The notes beneath the pieces are model-generated. The model saw only the letters and a program-made list of their open reading frames with translations. It made no database searches and was not told where the DNA came from. Below, in pieces: positions 6,730 to 14,565 of a stretch of 51,433 nucleotides of DNA. Numbering within the stretch: position 1 is the first letter of the stretch; every line of letters starts with the position of its first letter. The position numbers were made by a program, and so were the translations under genes. The stretch lies in contig JAKQKX010000020.1 of assembly GCA_029560465.1 (NCBI GenBank), forward strand, positions 1-51,433, in the 5' to 3' direction. Source of the stretch: Candidatus Omnitrophota bacterium (GTDB taxonomy: Bacteria; Omnitrophota; Gorgyraeia; Zapsychrales; JANLHA01).

Positions 6730-7923
6730 ATGCCCGAAACCCAAACCAAAAACAGGGATAACAGCCAGATTGAGCAGGCCAATCGGGAGCTCAACGTCCT
6801 TTACGAAGTTAGCTGCGCCATGCGCACCACGCTCGAGCTCAACCATATCCTCTATATTATCCTGACCGGCGTCACCTCGCACACCGGGCTCGGATACAAC
6901 CGGGCGATCCTTTTCCTTGTCAATCCCCTGAAACGCGTCCTGGAATGCAAAATGGCAATCGGCCCGGAATCGGGGGAGCACGCCAACAAAGTCTGGGAAT
7001 ATATTGAAAACTCCAACCAGGACATCAACGATCTGATTCAGGCGGACAAAGTCTATAAAACCATCAATCAGGCCAGTCTTTTCAAATCCGTGAAAGATCT
7101 CAAGTTCCCCCTCGAACCCGACAGCTCTTTTTTGCTCTCCCAGGCTTATTTCCGGGGACAACCTTGGCATCTGCCTCCTTATGCGATTTCGGGCTTTAAG
7201 GATGATCCGTTTTTAAGAATATTTCACACCAACGAGCTCTTGATCATGCCACTCAAGGCTAAAGACGAGGTGAACGGACTGATCATCGCCGACAACATTT
7301 ACACCCAGAAACCCATCAATCAGGACGATATTAAAATTTTCACGATGCTAGCCAACCAGGCCGGGCTGGCGATCGAAAACTCTCATCTCTATGAGATGGT
7401 CGTCCTCCGAAGCCTGACCGACCCCATCACCGGCTTGTGGAACCATCGTTTCTTTCAGGAAAAACTCGCTGAAGAGCTCCAAAAAGCGGCCCAGCTTAAA
7501 ATCCATCTGAGCCTGATTATGATCGACATTGATGACTTCAAAAAATTAAATGACACCCACGGGCATCAACACGGGGATCTCCTGCTGAAAAGCTTGGCGC
7601 AAATCCTGACAAGCTCATCGCGAGATATTGATTTCGTGTGCCGTTACGGAGGAGAAGAATTCGCCGTGATCCTGTGCGGAGCGAGTTTAGATCAAGGCTG
7701 GGATATTGCCGAGCGCCTGAGAAAACGTATTGAAGAATTTAAATTCCCTTCACCCGACGGGCAATGTTCGATTCCCATGACCATCAGCGTGGGGCTGGCG
7801 AGCTTCCCAGACGACGCATCCAACAAAGAAGAACTCATCGCCATGTCGGATAAAGCCATGTACATCGCAAAATTCAGCGGCAAAAATAAGACCTGCTTCG
7901 CCAACCATTATAAAGAAGGCTAG
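6730..7923 (+). CDS. GAF-GGDEF diguanylate cyclase
   Basis: 397 residues, the only confident plus-strand gene. After a short N-terminus, residues about 20-215 form a GAF-type sensor domain (IEQANRELNVLYEVSCAM linker, then ALLANQAGLAIENSHLYEMV-like closing helix). Residues about 230-390 form a GGDEF domain with SLTDPITGLWNHRFF and DIDDFKKLNDTHGHQHGD. The active site is intact: GGEEF at 307-311. An inhibitory I-site RxxD (RDID, 298-301) stands the canonical five residues upstream, so the enzyme should make c-di-GMP from two GTP with product feedback. No membrane segment is visible, so it is cytoplasmic. It converges with smc, leaving only 51 nt between the stop codons, and no strong terminator was seen there. 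Confidence 0.95.
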   Translation: MPETQTKNRDNSQIEQANRELNVLYEVSCAMRTTLELNHILYIILTGVTSHTGLGYNRAILFLVNPLKRVLECKMAIGPESGEHANKVWEYIENSNQDINDLIQADKVYKTINQASLFKSVKDLKFPLEPDSSFLLSQAYFRGQPWHLPPYAISGFKDDPFLRIFHTNELLIMPLKAKDEVNGLIIADNIYTQKPINQDDIKIFTMLANQAGLAIENSHLYEMVVLRSLTDPITGLWNHRFFQEKLAEELQKAAQLKIHLSLIMIDIDDFKKLNDTHGHQHGDLLLKSLAQILTSSSRDIDFVCRYGGEEFAVILCGASLDQGWDIAERLRKRIEEFKFPSPDGQCSIPMTISVGLASFPDDASNKEELIAMSDKAMYIAKFSGKNKTCFANHYKEG

Positions 7924-7974
7924 GAACGATTTTCTCCGCCCGGCCAGCGGCCCCCATTCTTTCAATCACAGATA

Positions 7975-10900
7975 TTATACCCCGGCGGGAACTTCCTGCA
8001 GCTCTTCCGGTGAGGGAGATTCCTTGGAGGCGAATTTCACGGACACGATCTTCGACACCCCTGTTTCCTGCATCGTGATGCCATACATCACTTTCGCGGA
8101 AGCGATGGTCTTTTTATTATGGGTGATAACAATGAACTGGGCGATCTGGGCGAAATCTTTCAGCAGATAGCTGAACCGCCCCACATTCGATTCATCCAAT
8201 GCGGCGTCAATTTCATCTAGGACACAGAAGGGACTGGGGTTCACCTTAAAGACGCCGAAAATGAGCGCGATCGCCGTCAGGGTTTTCTCTCCCCCGGACA
8301 GCAGGCTGATATTCTGTAATTTCTTGCCCGGAGGCCTCGCGATAATCTCAATGCCCGACTCAAGAACATTTTCCGGGTCCATCAGGACAAGCTGGGCTTC
8401 CCCGCCGCCGAACAACATCCGAAAATAAATACGAAACTCTTCGCTGACCTTCGTGAACGTTTCCATAAACATCTGGCGGGTCTGACGGTTAATTTTTACG
8501 ATCGTCTGCTGGAGAGAATGTTTGGCCGAGATCAAATCACCCTGCTGGTTGGTTAGGAATTCAAACCGTTGCTTCAGCTCTTCAAACTCCTCGATGGCGA
8601 CCAAGTTAACTGAGCCAAAACCGTCACAACGTTTACGCAGACGGCCGATCATTTCCTGCAACTCATCCATGCCCATGGCCTGTTCCGGCCCTGACCCGTC
8701 CTGCCCCGCGGGCGGAGTCGCGCAGTTCACATACGCCTCGAAATCAATCTTATAGGCCTGCATCAACCGGTCCTTGATCTCCTTCATCTTAAAAATTATC
8801 TCCTGCTCGCGGAACTGGTCCTGGTGCAGGTGATTCCGCAATTCTTCAAGGTCGGAATTGTGAGCGGTTATATCCGTGCGGGTGCTGTTGATCCTGCGGC
8901 TGACATCGTCTTTTTGCCGCTCATAATCCCCAAGGACATGCTGCAGAGAACTTTTCCGCTCTTGAATGGCCCCGACGGCGGCTTGCAGCCGGACAATTTC
9001 CGACTCAAACTGCCGGCGTTTTGCCAGGAAATCGGCCTCTTCCTGATCCAACCGGGCAATCTCCTTGTTGCTGCTTTCCAGCGTTTCTTTATACAAATTT
9101 AAATTTTCGTTATAACTCTGCTTCTTTTCCTGCTCCGAGTGAATGGCCGATTGAATCTGGGCGATGGCGATTGTGGTGCTTTCCCGCTGCTGCGCGTTCT
9201 CCGCCACGAGCGCCTGACATTCCTGAATGCGCATCTGGCACAAAGAAAGTTCCTGCGATAATGAATCCAGGGTAAAAGTCAACTCCTCTTCAGAGCGTTT
9301 GAGCGACACCAACGTCCCGGCGACCTCTTCCAATTCCAGCCGGACCAGGTCCAGCTCTTCATTCAACTTGCTGGTTTCCTCCAGGACATCATTCTTCTGG
9401 GCTTCAAAAATGGACAAAATTTTCTCCTGCTCCTGGATTTCTGTCTCAAGCTGTTCCGCTTTCTGTTGCATCTCGCCGATCTCATTCATCAAAATTTCCC
9501 GGTCAGAGGTCCGTTCCCCGATCTCACGTTCCAATTCAAAAATCCTAGCGGAAATGTGTTGGGGGTCCAGTTCTATAAATTTAGCCTCACAAATAATTTC
9601 ATAGACGCGCTCACAATCCTCCCCCAGGCAGGTTCTCATTTGCGCCAACCGCTCCCCCTCGGAGACAACAACCTCTTTGACCTTACCGATAATCCCCGTG
9701 TGATGCTGGGACGGGGCACTGGACGTTATAAACCGGCCTGGCACAACCGGGTCCGGGATGTCTTGGTACTGGACCCGCAGTTTTTCAATAAACTCCCGCT
9801 GAGATATTAAAAATAACTTCTTTTTTTCAAGCTCATCAATCGTGGCCTCCAGGACACGCAACTGTTCCCGGAGGGTTTTCAACTGCCCGTTCTGCGTCTC
9901 CTTCCGCCCCCGCAAATCCAGGATGGCCTGGTTGGCCGTCTCGGTTTTCTGGCAAATGTCGGAAAATTTATGGTCAACCAGTTCCTTCTCCTGGGTCACC
10001 TTGGTGTCTTCCATCTCAAGCCGGCGTTTCCGCGCCAGCCCGCCCTGCACCTCCTTCATCACCTCAGTCAAACGGTTGCGCACCTGAACCTGATTCGCAG
10101 TGATCACGAGGATCTTCTCTTCCTCACCCCGGATCGTGTCCCGGGCCGAACCGATCGTGTCAACGATGCTGTTTAAAAAACTCTTTTTGACCTCCAGTTC
10201 CTCCGCTTTTTGCTGAAGCACGTGCTCCAACTGAGACAGCGACTGGCGCAGATCGGTCAATTTCTCTTCCTGCGCCCGGCAACGCTCCTCGATCTGTCCT
10301 TTCTGCTGGGCGATCCGGCGCTGATTCGTGATCACGTTTTCAATCCGTTCTTCATTAAATTCAATCTGTCTCTGCTGCAAATCAGCCTGGCCATCCATTT
10401 TAATGGACTCGGCCGTCAATTCATTCACCTTTTCATCGAGCTCTTCCATAAACTGAGTTTCATTCTCCAGAAGCTCGGTCATCTCCTTAATGGTTTCGCT
10501 TAACCGGGCTTCCCGCGCCTTCTTCTCAACCATGTCCCGGGAAATATCCTCAGACTGCCGGGCAAACACGTTTAACTCCAGCCCCGCGTACCGGACTTCC
10601 AAATCTTTTAATTTTTCAAATTCTTCCTTAAATTTTCGGGCCTTATTGGCCTGCCGTTCAAGAGAAGATATCTGGCGTTTAACTTCCGTAATAATGTCGT
10701 TAATTCTTAATAGATTATTCTCCGTGTCCCGCAACTTGCTTAAAGCTTCTCTGCGTTTAGATTTGTATTTTGTGATCCCGGAAGCTTCATCCAAAATTAC
10801 CCGGCGGTCCTCCGGCTTGGCACTGACCACAAGGTCGACTTTACCCTGCTGCACAAGAGAATAAGCTTCCGCCCCGATCCCCGTCCCCATAAAAAGCTCC

Positions 10901-11274
10901 GTGATATCCTTCAGCCGGACAGAAGTTTTATTAAGCAGATATTCACTCTCCCCTGAACGGAAGAGACGGCGGGTCACAGTGACCTCATCATAATCGACCG
11001 GAAGGGCGTGGCTGTCATTCGAAAATGTCAGGCTGACTTCAGCGAACCCCAGGGAAGGTTTCTTTTCGGTGCCGTTAAAAATCACATCCTCCATGGAAGC
11101 GCCGCGCAGATCCTTAACGCTCTGTTCTCCCAGCACCCACCGGATGGCATCAAAGACATTGCTCTTCCCGCAGCCATTCGGTCCGACCACGGCCGTAACG
11201 CCCGGGCCAAAATTCATGACAGTCTTATCGGCAAAAGATTTAAATCCAAAGATTTCCAATCTTTTAAGAAGCAC
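7975..11274 (-). CDS. smc: chromosome segregation protein SMC with an unusually short hinge
   Basis: 1099 residues, starting at GTG 11274 with GAGAGGAG upstream. The N-terminal head has Walker A GPNGCGKSN (31-39) and VQQGKVDLVV. A first coiled-coil arm spans about 170-500. The hinge region is only about 500-570 (includes HTGIIGKVKEVVV and CERVYEIICEAKF) instead of the usual 150 or more residues. A second arm runs to about 930. The C-terminal head has signature LLSGGEKTLTAIAL (near 991) and Walker B FCVLDEIDAALDESN (near 1020). With ScpAB this ATPase loads on DNA and organises chromosome segregation. The head motifs rule out RecN or SbcC. The gene is last in the HTH-ACP-smc unit, 54 nt behind the ACP stop. 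Confidence 0.95.
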   Translation of the reverse strand: MLLKRLEIFGFKSFADKTVMNFGPGVTAVVGPNGCGKSNVFDAIRWVLGEQSVKDLRGASMEDVIFNGTEKKPSLGFAEVSLTFSNDSHALPVDYDEVTVTRRLFRSGESEYLLNKTSVRLKDITELFMGTGIGAEAYSLVQQGKVDLVVSAKPEDRRVILDEASGITKYKSKRREALSKLRDTENNLLRINDIITEVKRQISSLERQANKARKFKEEFEKLKDLEVRYAGLELNVFARQSEDISRDMVEKKAREARLSETIKEMTELLENETQFMEELDEKVNELTAESIKMDGQADLQQRQIEFNEERIENVITNQRRIAQQKGQIEERCRAQEEKLTDLRQSLSQLEHVLQQKAEELEVKKSFLNSIVDTIGSARDTIRGEEEKILVITANQVQVRNRLTEVMKEVQGGLARKRRLEMEDTKVTQEKELVDHKFSDICQKTETANQAILDLRGRKETQNGQLKTLREQLRVLEATIDELEKKKLFLISQREFIEKLRVQYQDIPDPVVPGRFITSSAPSQHHTGIIGKVKEVVVSEGERLAQMRTCLGEDCERVYEIICEAKFIELDPQHISARIFELEREIGERTSDREILMNEIGEMQQKAEQLETEIQEQEKILSIFEAQKNDVLEETSKLNEELDLVRLELEEVAGTLVSLKRSEEELTFTLDSLSQELSLCQMRIQECQALVAENAQQRESTTIAIAQIQSAIHSEQEKKQSYNENLNLYKETLESSNKEIARLDQEEADFLAKRRQFESEIVRLQAAVGAIQERKSSLQHVLGDYERQKDDVSRRINSTRTDITAHNSDLEELRNHLHQDQFREQEIIFKMKEIKDRLMQAYKIDFEAYVNCATPPAGQDGSGPEQAMGMDELQEMIGRLRKRCDGFGSVNLVAIEEFEELKQRFEFLTNQQGDLISAKHSLQQTIVKINRQTRQMFMETFTKVSEEFRIYFRMLFGGGEAQLVLMDPENVLESGIEIIARPPGKKLQNISLLSGGEKTLTAIALIFGVFKVNPSPFCVLDEIDAALDESNVGRFSYLLKDFAQIAQFIVITHNKKTIASAKVMYGITMQETGVSKIVSVKFASKESPSPEELQEVPAGV

Positions 11275-11328
11275 CCCTAACTCCTCTCTTGAGTGAGATT
11301 GGCTTTAGAAAAAACGCGGAAGACAACG

Positions 11329-11592
11329 TCACGCTTTCTTCCCCAAAAGCTCACCGACAATTTTAATAGTGGCGTTAAGGCTCACAAACTTGGCCAGCGA
11401 TTCTTCAGGAATAACGATACGATATTTTTTTTCCAAACCAGCCAGTATTTCCAACGCCATCATAGAATCCATGCCGAGATCCTGAACAAACCGGGCCTCC
11501 CCGTCAATATCATCCGGTTCAGTTTCCAGAATATCAGCGACGAGCTTTCGGATATCCTGCTCAACATTAAACTTAGCCCCTGAATCCGCCAT
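11329..11592 (-). CDS. acyl carrier protein
   Basis: 87 residues from ATG 11592, chosen because AGGGAG stands six bases upstream; an earlier in-frame ATG has no ribosome site. The phosphopantetheine attachment motif is LGMDSMMALEIL with Ser43, preceded by FVQDLG as in type II fatty-acid or polyketide carrier proteins. The DSMM (rather than DSLD/DSLS) core differs from the classical AcpP motif, so a specialised carrier is possible. Its start lies 20 nt inside the upstream HTH gene, so translation is probably coupled. fabV lies further upstream across a promoter, but no other fatty-acid synthesis gene is adjacent. Confidence 0.9.
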   Translation of the reverse strand: MADSGAKFNVEQDIRKLVADILETEPDDIDGEARFVQDLGMDSMMALEILAGLEKKYRIVIPEESLAKFVSLNATIKIVGELLGKKA

Positions 11593-11815
11593 GCTGTTCT
11601 CCCTTGTCTTGACCCTCTTTTTCAACACGAATCTGATTTATAAAACGCTGTTGCGCTTCCAACCATGAATCGATCGTTTCTTTCTTAAATCGCCATTGCC
11701 CCACAGTTTTAATGGCTGGGATCTTATCTTTTTTCAGCCAATCATAAACTGTTCTCTTTTTGACCCTTAAATACAGAGCCACCTCATCAATGGTCATCAA
11801 CTGATTCGAATCCAT
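11573..11815 (-). CDS. small helix-turn-helix DNA-binding protein (excisionase/HTH_17 type)
   Basis: 80 residues. Residues 6-55 match the MerR-like/excisionase winged HTH: MTIDEVALYLRVKKRTVYDW, then KIPAIKTVGQWRFKKETIDSWL. This family binds DNA or can act as a specificity subunit. The last 25 residues are polar and overlap the ACP start codon. No integrase or phage gene is near, so excision is unlikely; a local transcription factor for the ACP-smc unit is one option, and this is inference. The promoter at 11858-11886 lies about 40 nt upstream. Confidence 0.85.
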   Translation of the reverse strand: MDSNQLMTIDEVALYLRVKKRTVYDWLKKDKIPAIKTVGQWRFKKETIDSWLEAQQRFINQIRVEKEGQDKGEQHGGFRG

Positions 11816-11857
11816 AACGTTTCCATCCCATTGTTATTATTTTAATTATTTAATTTC

Positions 11858-11886
11858 AATGTATTAGATCATTAATCCCTTGTCAA
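11858..11886 (-). promoter_or_regulatory. promoter of the HTH-ACP-smc unit
   Basis: TTGACA (11886-11881), 17-bp spacer and TACATT (11863-11858) on the minus strand, followed by AT-rich DNA up to the HTH start. The -35 is a perfect match, the -10 matches four of six. Confidence 0.65.
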
Positions 11887-12021
11887 TCTTTAAATAAATT
11901 TTTTACTCAAAGACAAAAGGAAAGAACCGGCAGAAGTTGCCACGCTTTGCAGTTTTATAACAATATTTACTAATAACGCCTATAATATTTCCGAAATGAA
12001 AATCAGCAGGCCGCCCATCCA

Positions 12022-13233
12022 TCAGGGTCGTACGGGCACAGAATTATAATCCGGAAACGGCACATCAATCTCCACATCCGCCTCATAATCCACTCCCTCC
12101 AAGCCGAACCCGAATAATTTTAAAAAATCTTTATGATATCCGATCAAATCAGAGCATCGTTCGACGTTAGTATCCGAAACTTCTTCCCAAAACGCCTTGA
12201 CCTCGCTTTGCACATCCGGGCGCATTTCCCAATCATCCACGCGGATCCGCCCCTCCTCATCAACAGGGACACCGCCGCCAGCATACAGGCGCTCCTTAAA
12301 CAAACGCACGATCTGATGGATGCAATCCTCATGCAGCCCTTTTTGTTTCATGACTTTCATCAAAATCGTGAAATAAAGCGGGATAAACGGGATCGCAGAA
12401 CTCGACTGAGTGATCAGGGCCTTGTTCACGGAAACAAACGCCCGCCCCCCTCGAACCCTCAGGCGACGATCCATTTGCCGGGCCGTTTCTTCCAGGTGAT
12501 CCTTGGCCGCCCCGATGGTGCCATTACGGTAAACCGGCATGGTGACATCCGGGCCGACATAAGAATACGCCAGCGTAAGGAAATCCTCTCCCAACAACCG
12601 GGCCCGCTCCAGCGCCCCCACCCACATGTCCCAGTCTTCCCCGCCCATAACGTCAACTGTCTGACGGACTTCTTCGTCCGTTGCCGGCGGAAGGGTTAAC
12701 GAGATGATTTTGTCGGTTGAGAAATCAATTGATTTATTGGTGTAAGGGGTTCCTTTAGGTTTTAAGGTGGATTTTGACAACTGACCTGTCCGGGGATGCT
12801 GTCTTCGGGGGGAAGCCAGGCTGTAGGCCAAAAGATCTACCCCCCCCCAATCTTCACGGATCGTTTCCAGAACCCGTTCCTTCATTTCATCACTAAACGC
12901 GTCCCCGTTAAAACTCTTCGCGTATAACCCCTCGGCAATGGCGGCACGGTCAAACGCAACCGCGTTATACCACCCGGCCGTCGCCGTCCGCTTCCCTTCC
13001 GCAGGCTTTTCATAAAAAACGCCGATTGTCTTGGCTTGATATCCGAACGCAGCCACGATGCGGCTGGCTAACCCGTAACCCGTCGAGGATCCGATAACGA
13101 GGACCCTTTTGGCTCCTCCCGGCCCAAGCCCCTGCTGCTTAACATAGTCAATCTGATCCTGTACGTTTCGGGCGCACCCGGCAGGATGAGCGGTCGTACA
13201 GATATACCCTCTGATCTTCGGCTGTACAATCAT
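12022..13233 (-). CDS. fabV: trans-2-enoyl-ACP/CoA reductase FabV
   Basis: 403 residues, the usual size of FabV/TER enzymes. These reduce the trans-2 double bond of enoyl-ACP (or enoyl-CoA) with NADH in the last step of fatty-acid elongation. The nucleotide motif is VLVIGSSTGYGLASR (44-58), and the family's Tyr-x8-Lys catalytic pair is present as Y235 and K244 (VYRNGTIGAAK). Other family hallmarks are GWYNAVAFD and VSVNKALITQSSSAIP. GAAAGGAAGG precedes the ATG. FabV is naturally insensitive to triclosan in characterised species. A run of nine G residues lies in the coding strand at codons for W129-V132. The gene follows glgC by 35 nt. Confidence 0.96.
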   Translation of the reverse strand: MIVQPKIRGYICTTAHPAGCARNVQDQIDYVKQQGLGPGGAKRVLVIGSSTGYGLASRIVAAFGYQAKTIGVFYEKPAEGKRTATAGWYNAVAFDRAAIAEGLYAKSFNGDAFSDEMKERVLETIREDWGGVDLLAYSLASPRRQHPRTGQLSKSTLKPKGTPYTNKSIDFSTDKIISLTLPPATDEEVRQTVDVMGGEDWDMWVGALERARLLGEDFLTLAYSYVGPDVTMPVYRNGTIGAAKDHLEETARQMDRRLRVRGGRAFVSVNKALITQSSSAIPFIPLYFTILMKVMKQKGLHEDCIHQIVRLFKERLYAGGGVPVDEEGRIRVDDWEMRPDVQSEVKAFWEEVSDTNVERCSDLIGYHKDFLKLFGFGLEGVDYEADVEIDVPFPDYNSVPVRP

Positions 13234-13268
13234 ATCCTTCCTTTCTTTCTTTTAGGAATCTCGACTCT

Positions 13269-14495
13269 CTACCCCTGGATCAAAACCCTTTTGGGAACAA
13301 TTACGATCCCCGAGGTCGTCACATCAAATCTTTTACGGTCCCGCGCCAAGTCATAACCAATCTGCGCCCCCGAGGGGACAAACACTTCTTTATCGACAAT
13401 GGCGTTCTTGATTTTCGCGTGTGCGCCGATGGTCACATCCTCCATAATCACCGAATTGAAAACGCTGGCGTGAGCGCCAATATTGACATTCGGGGAAAGG
13501 ATCGACCCCTTGATTTTCGCGCCCTCAATGACGCACCCCCCCGCGATCAGGGAGTCGACAACTTCTCCGTGCACCAGTTTGCCGTCCTCTTCGGCATGAA
13601 CCAGTTTAATAGGGGGAAACTGCTCATTCAGGGTCCTGACCGGCCAGGATCGGTCATACAAATCGAAATCCGGGATCCGCCGCACCAAATCCATGTTCGC
13701 CTGATAATAAGCATCGCGCGTTCCAATATCCCGCCAATACCCCGGCTTGTTATCCTTGTCCACAAAATTATAAACCACAATCTTCTTACCGTTCTTTAAC
13801 ATCTGCGGGATCACGTTCTTTCCGAAATCATGCTCGGAAGTGATGGACCGGGCATCGATCTCCAACTCTTGCAGCAGGACATCCTTCTTAAAAAGGTAAA
13901 TCCCCATAGACGCAAAAACATGCTCCGGATCGCCAGGGATCGTCTGGGGATTCCTCGGTTTTTCCCGGAACCCGCAAATGAGCCCCGCCTGGTCGACTTC
14001 TATGACCCCGAAGCTGGACGCGCTTTCCACCGGCATAGGGATACAGGACACGACCATGTCGGCATCCATCGCCTTTTGGTATGCGATCATTTTTTCATAA
14101 TTCATTTTATAAACATGATCCCCGGCCAGAATCAGGATAAGATCAGGATTGTTGTCCTGAATCGTATACACATTCTGGTGAATCGCATCAGCCGTGCCCC
14201 GGTACCAATCGGAGCTGATCCGCTGCTGAGCCGGGATCACGTCGATAAATTCACCCAGCTGGCTCGAAACAATGTCCCCCCAGCCGGCCAACACGTGCTT
14301 CTGCAAAGAAAAAGATTTATATTGAATCAGGATATAAATCCTCCGCAATCCGGAATTAATACAGTTGCTTAAGGTAAAATCAATGATCCGGTAGATGCCG
14401 CCAAACGGGACAGCCGGTTTGGCCCGGTCACGCGTCAAGGGATTCAAACGCTCCCCCTTGCCTCCCGCTAAAATATAAGTTAAAATTCCCCGCAT
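13269..14495 (-). CDS. glgC: glucose-1-phosphate adenylyltransferase (ADP-glucose pyrophosphorylase)
   Basis: 408 residues. Makes ADP-glucose from glucose-1-phosphate and ATP, the committed step of bacterial glycogen synthesis. The nucleotidyltransferase domain has AGGKGERLNPLTRDRAKPAV (10-29) and FGGIYRIIDFTLSNC; GDHVYKMNY and FREKP are the sugar-phosphate and catalytic motifs. The C-terminal quarter has hexapeptide-like repeats (ILSPNVNIGAHASV, MEDVTIGAHAKI) typical of the left-handed beta helix. No glgA, glgB or glgP is in the window. The ribosome site AGGAAAGGA lies a little far from the start; an out-of-frame ATG at 14506 is better placed and opens an 8-codon frame ending inside glgC. 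Confidence 0.96.
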   Translation of the reverse strand: MRGILTYILAGGKGERLNPLTRDRAKPAVPFGGIYRIIDFTLSNCINSGLRRIYILIQYKSFSLQKHVLAGWGDIVSSQLGEFIDVIPAQQRISSDWYRGTADAIHQNVYTIQDNNPDLILILAGDHVYKMNYEKMIAYQKAMDADMVVSCIPMPVESASSFGVIEVDQAGLICGFREKPRNPQTIPGDPEHVFASMGIYLFKKDVLLQELEIDARSITSEHDFGKNVIPQMLKNGKKIVVYNFVDKDNKPGYWRDIGTRDAYYQANMDLVRRIPDFDLYDRSWPVRTLNEQFPPIKLVHAEEDGKLVHGEVVDSLIAGGCVIEGAKIKGSILSPNVNIGAHASVFNSVIMEDVTIGAHAKIKNAIVDKEVFVPSGAQIGYDLARDRKRFDVTTSGIVIVPKRVLIQG

Positions 14496-14565
14496 ACGAA
14501 TAACATGTTCCTTTCCTCACCCCTGGCTTTTAAAATAACGGCCCCTCTCCAACGGGTTTGTATTA

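Noticed and set aside
6616-7170. Minus-strand open frame (184 codons) opposite the diguanylate cyclase
   Set aside because: Lies against the GAF domain of a gene with intact GGEEF and I-site and its own promoters.
11573-11815. Excisionase-like HTH as evidence of a prophage or integrative element
   Set aside because: No integrase, att-like repeat or phage gene is present; the tRNA genes are 10 kb away and intact; the family also includes plain transcription factors.
11329-13233. ACP next to fabV as part of a polyketide or polyunsaturated lipid cluster
   Set aside because: There are no ketosynthase, acyltransferase or thioesterase genes nearby, and a promoter separates the two genes.
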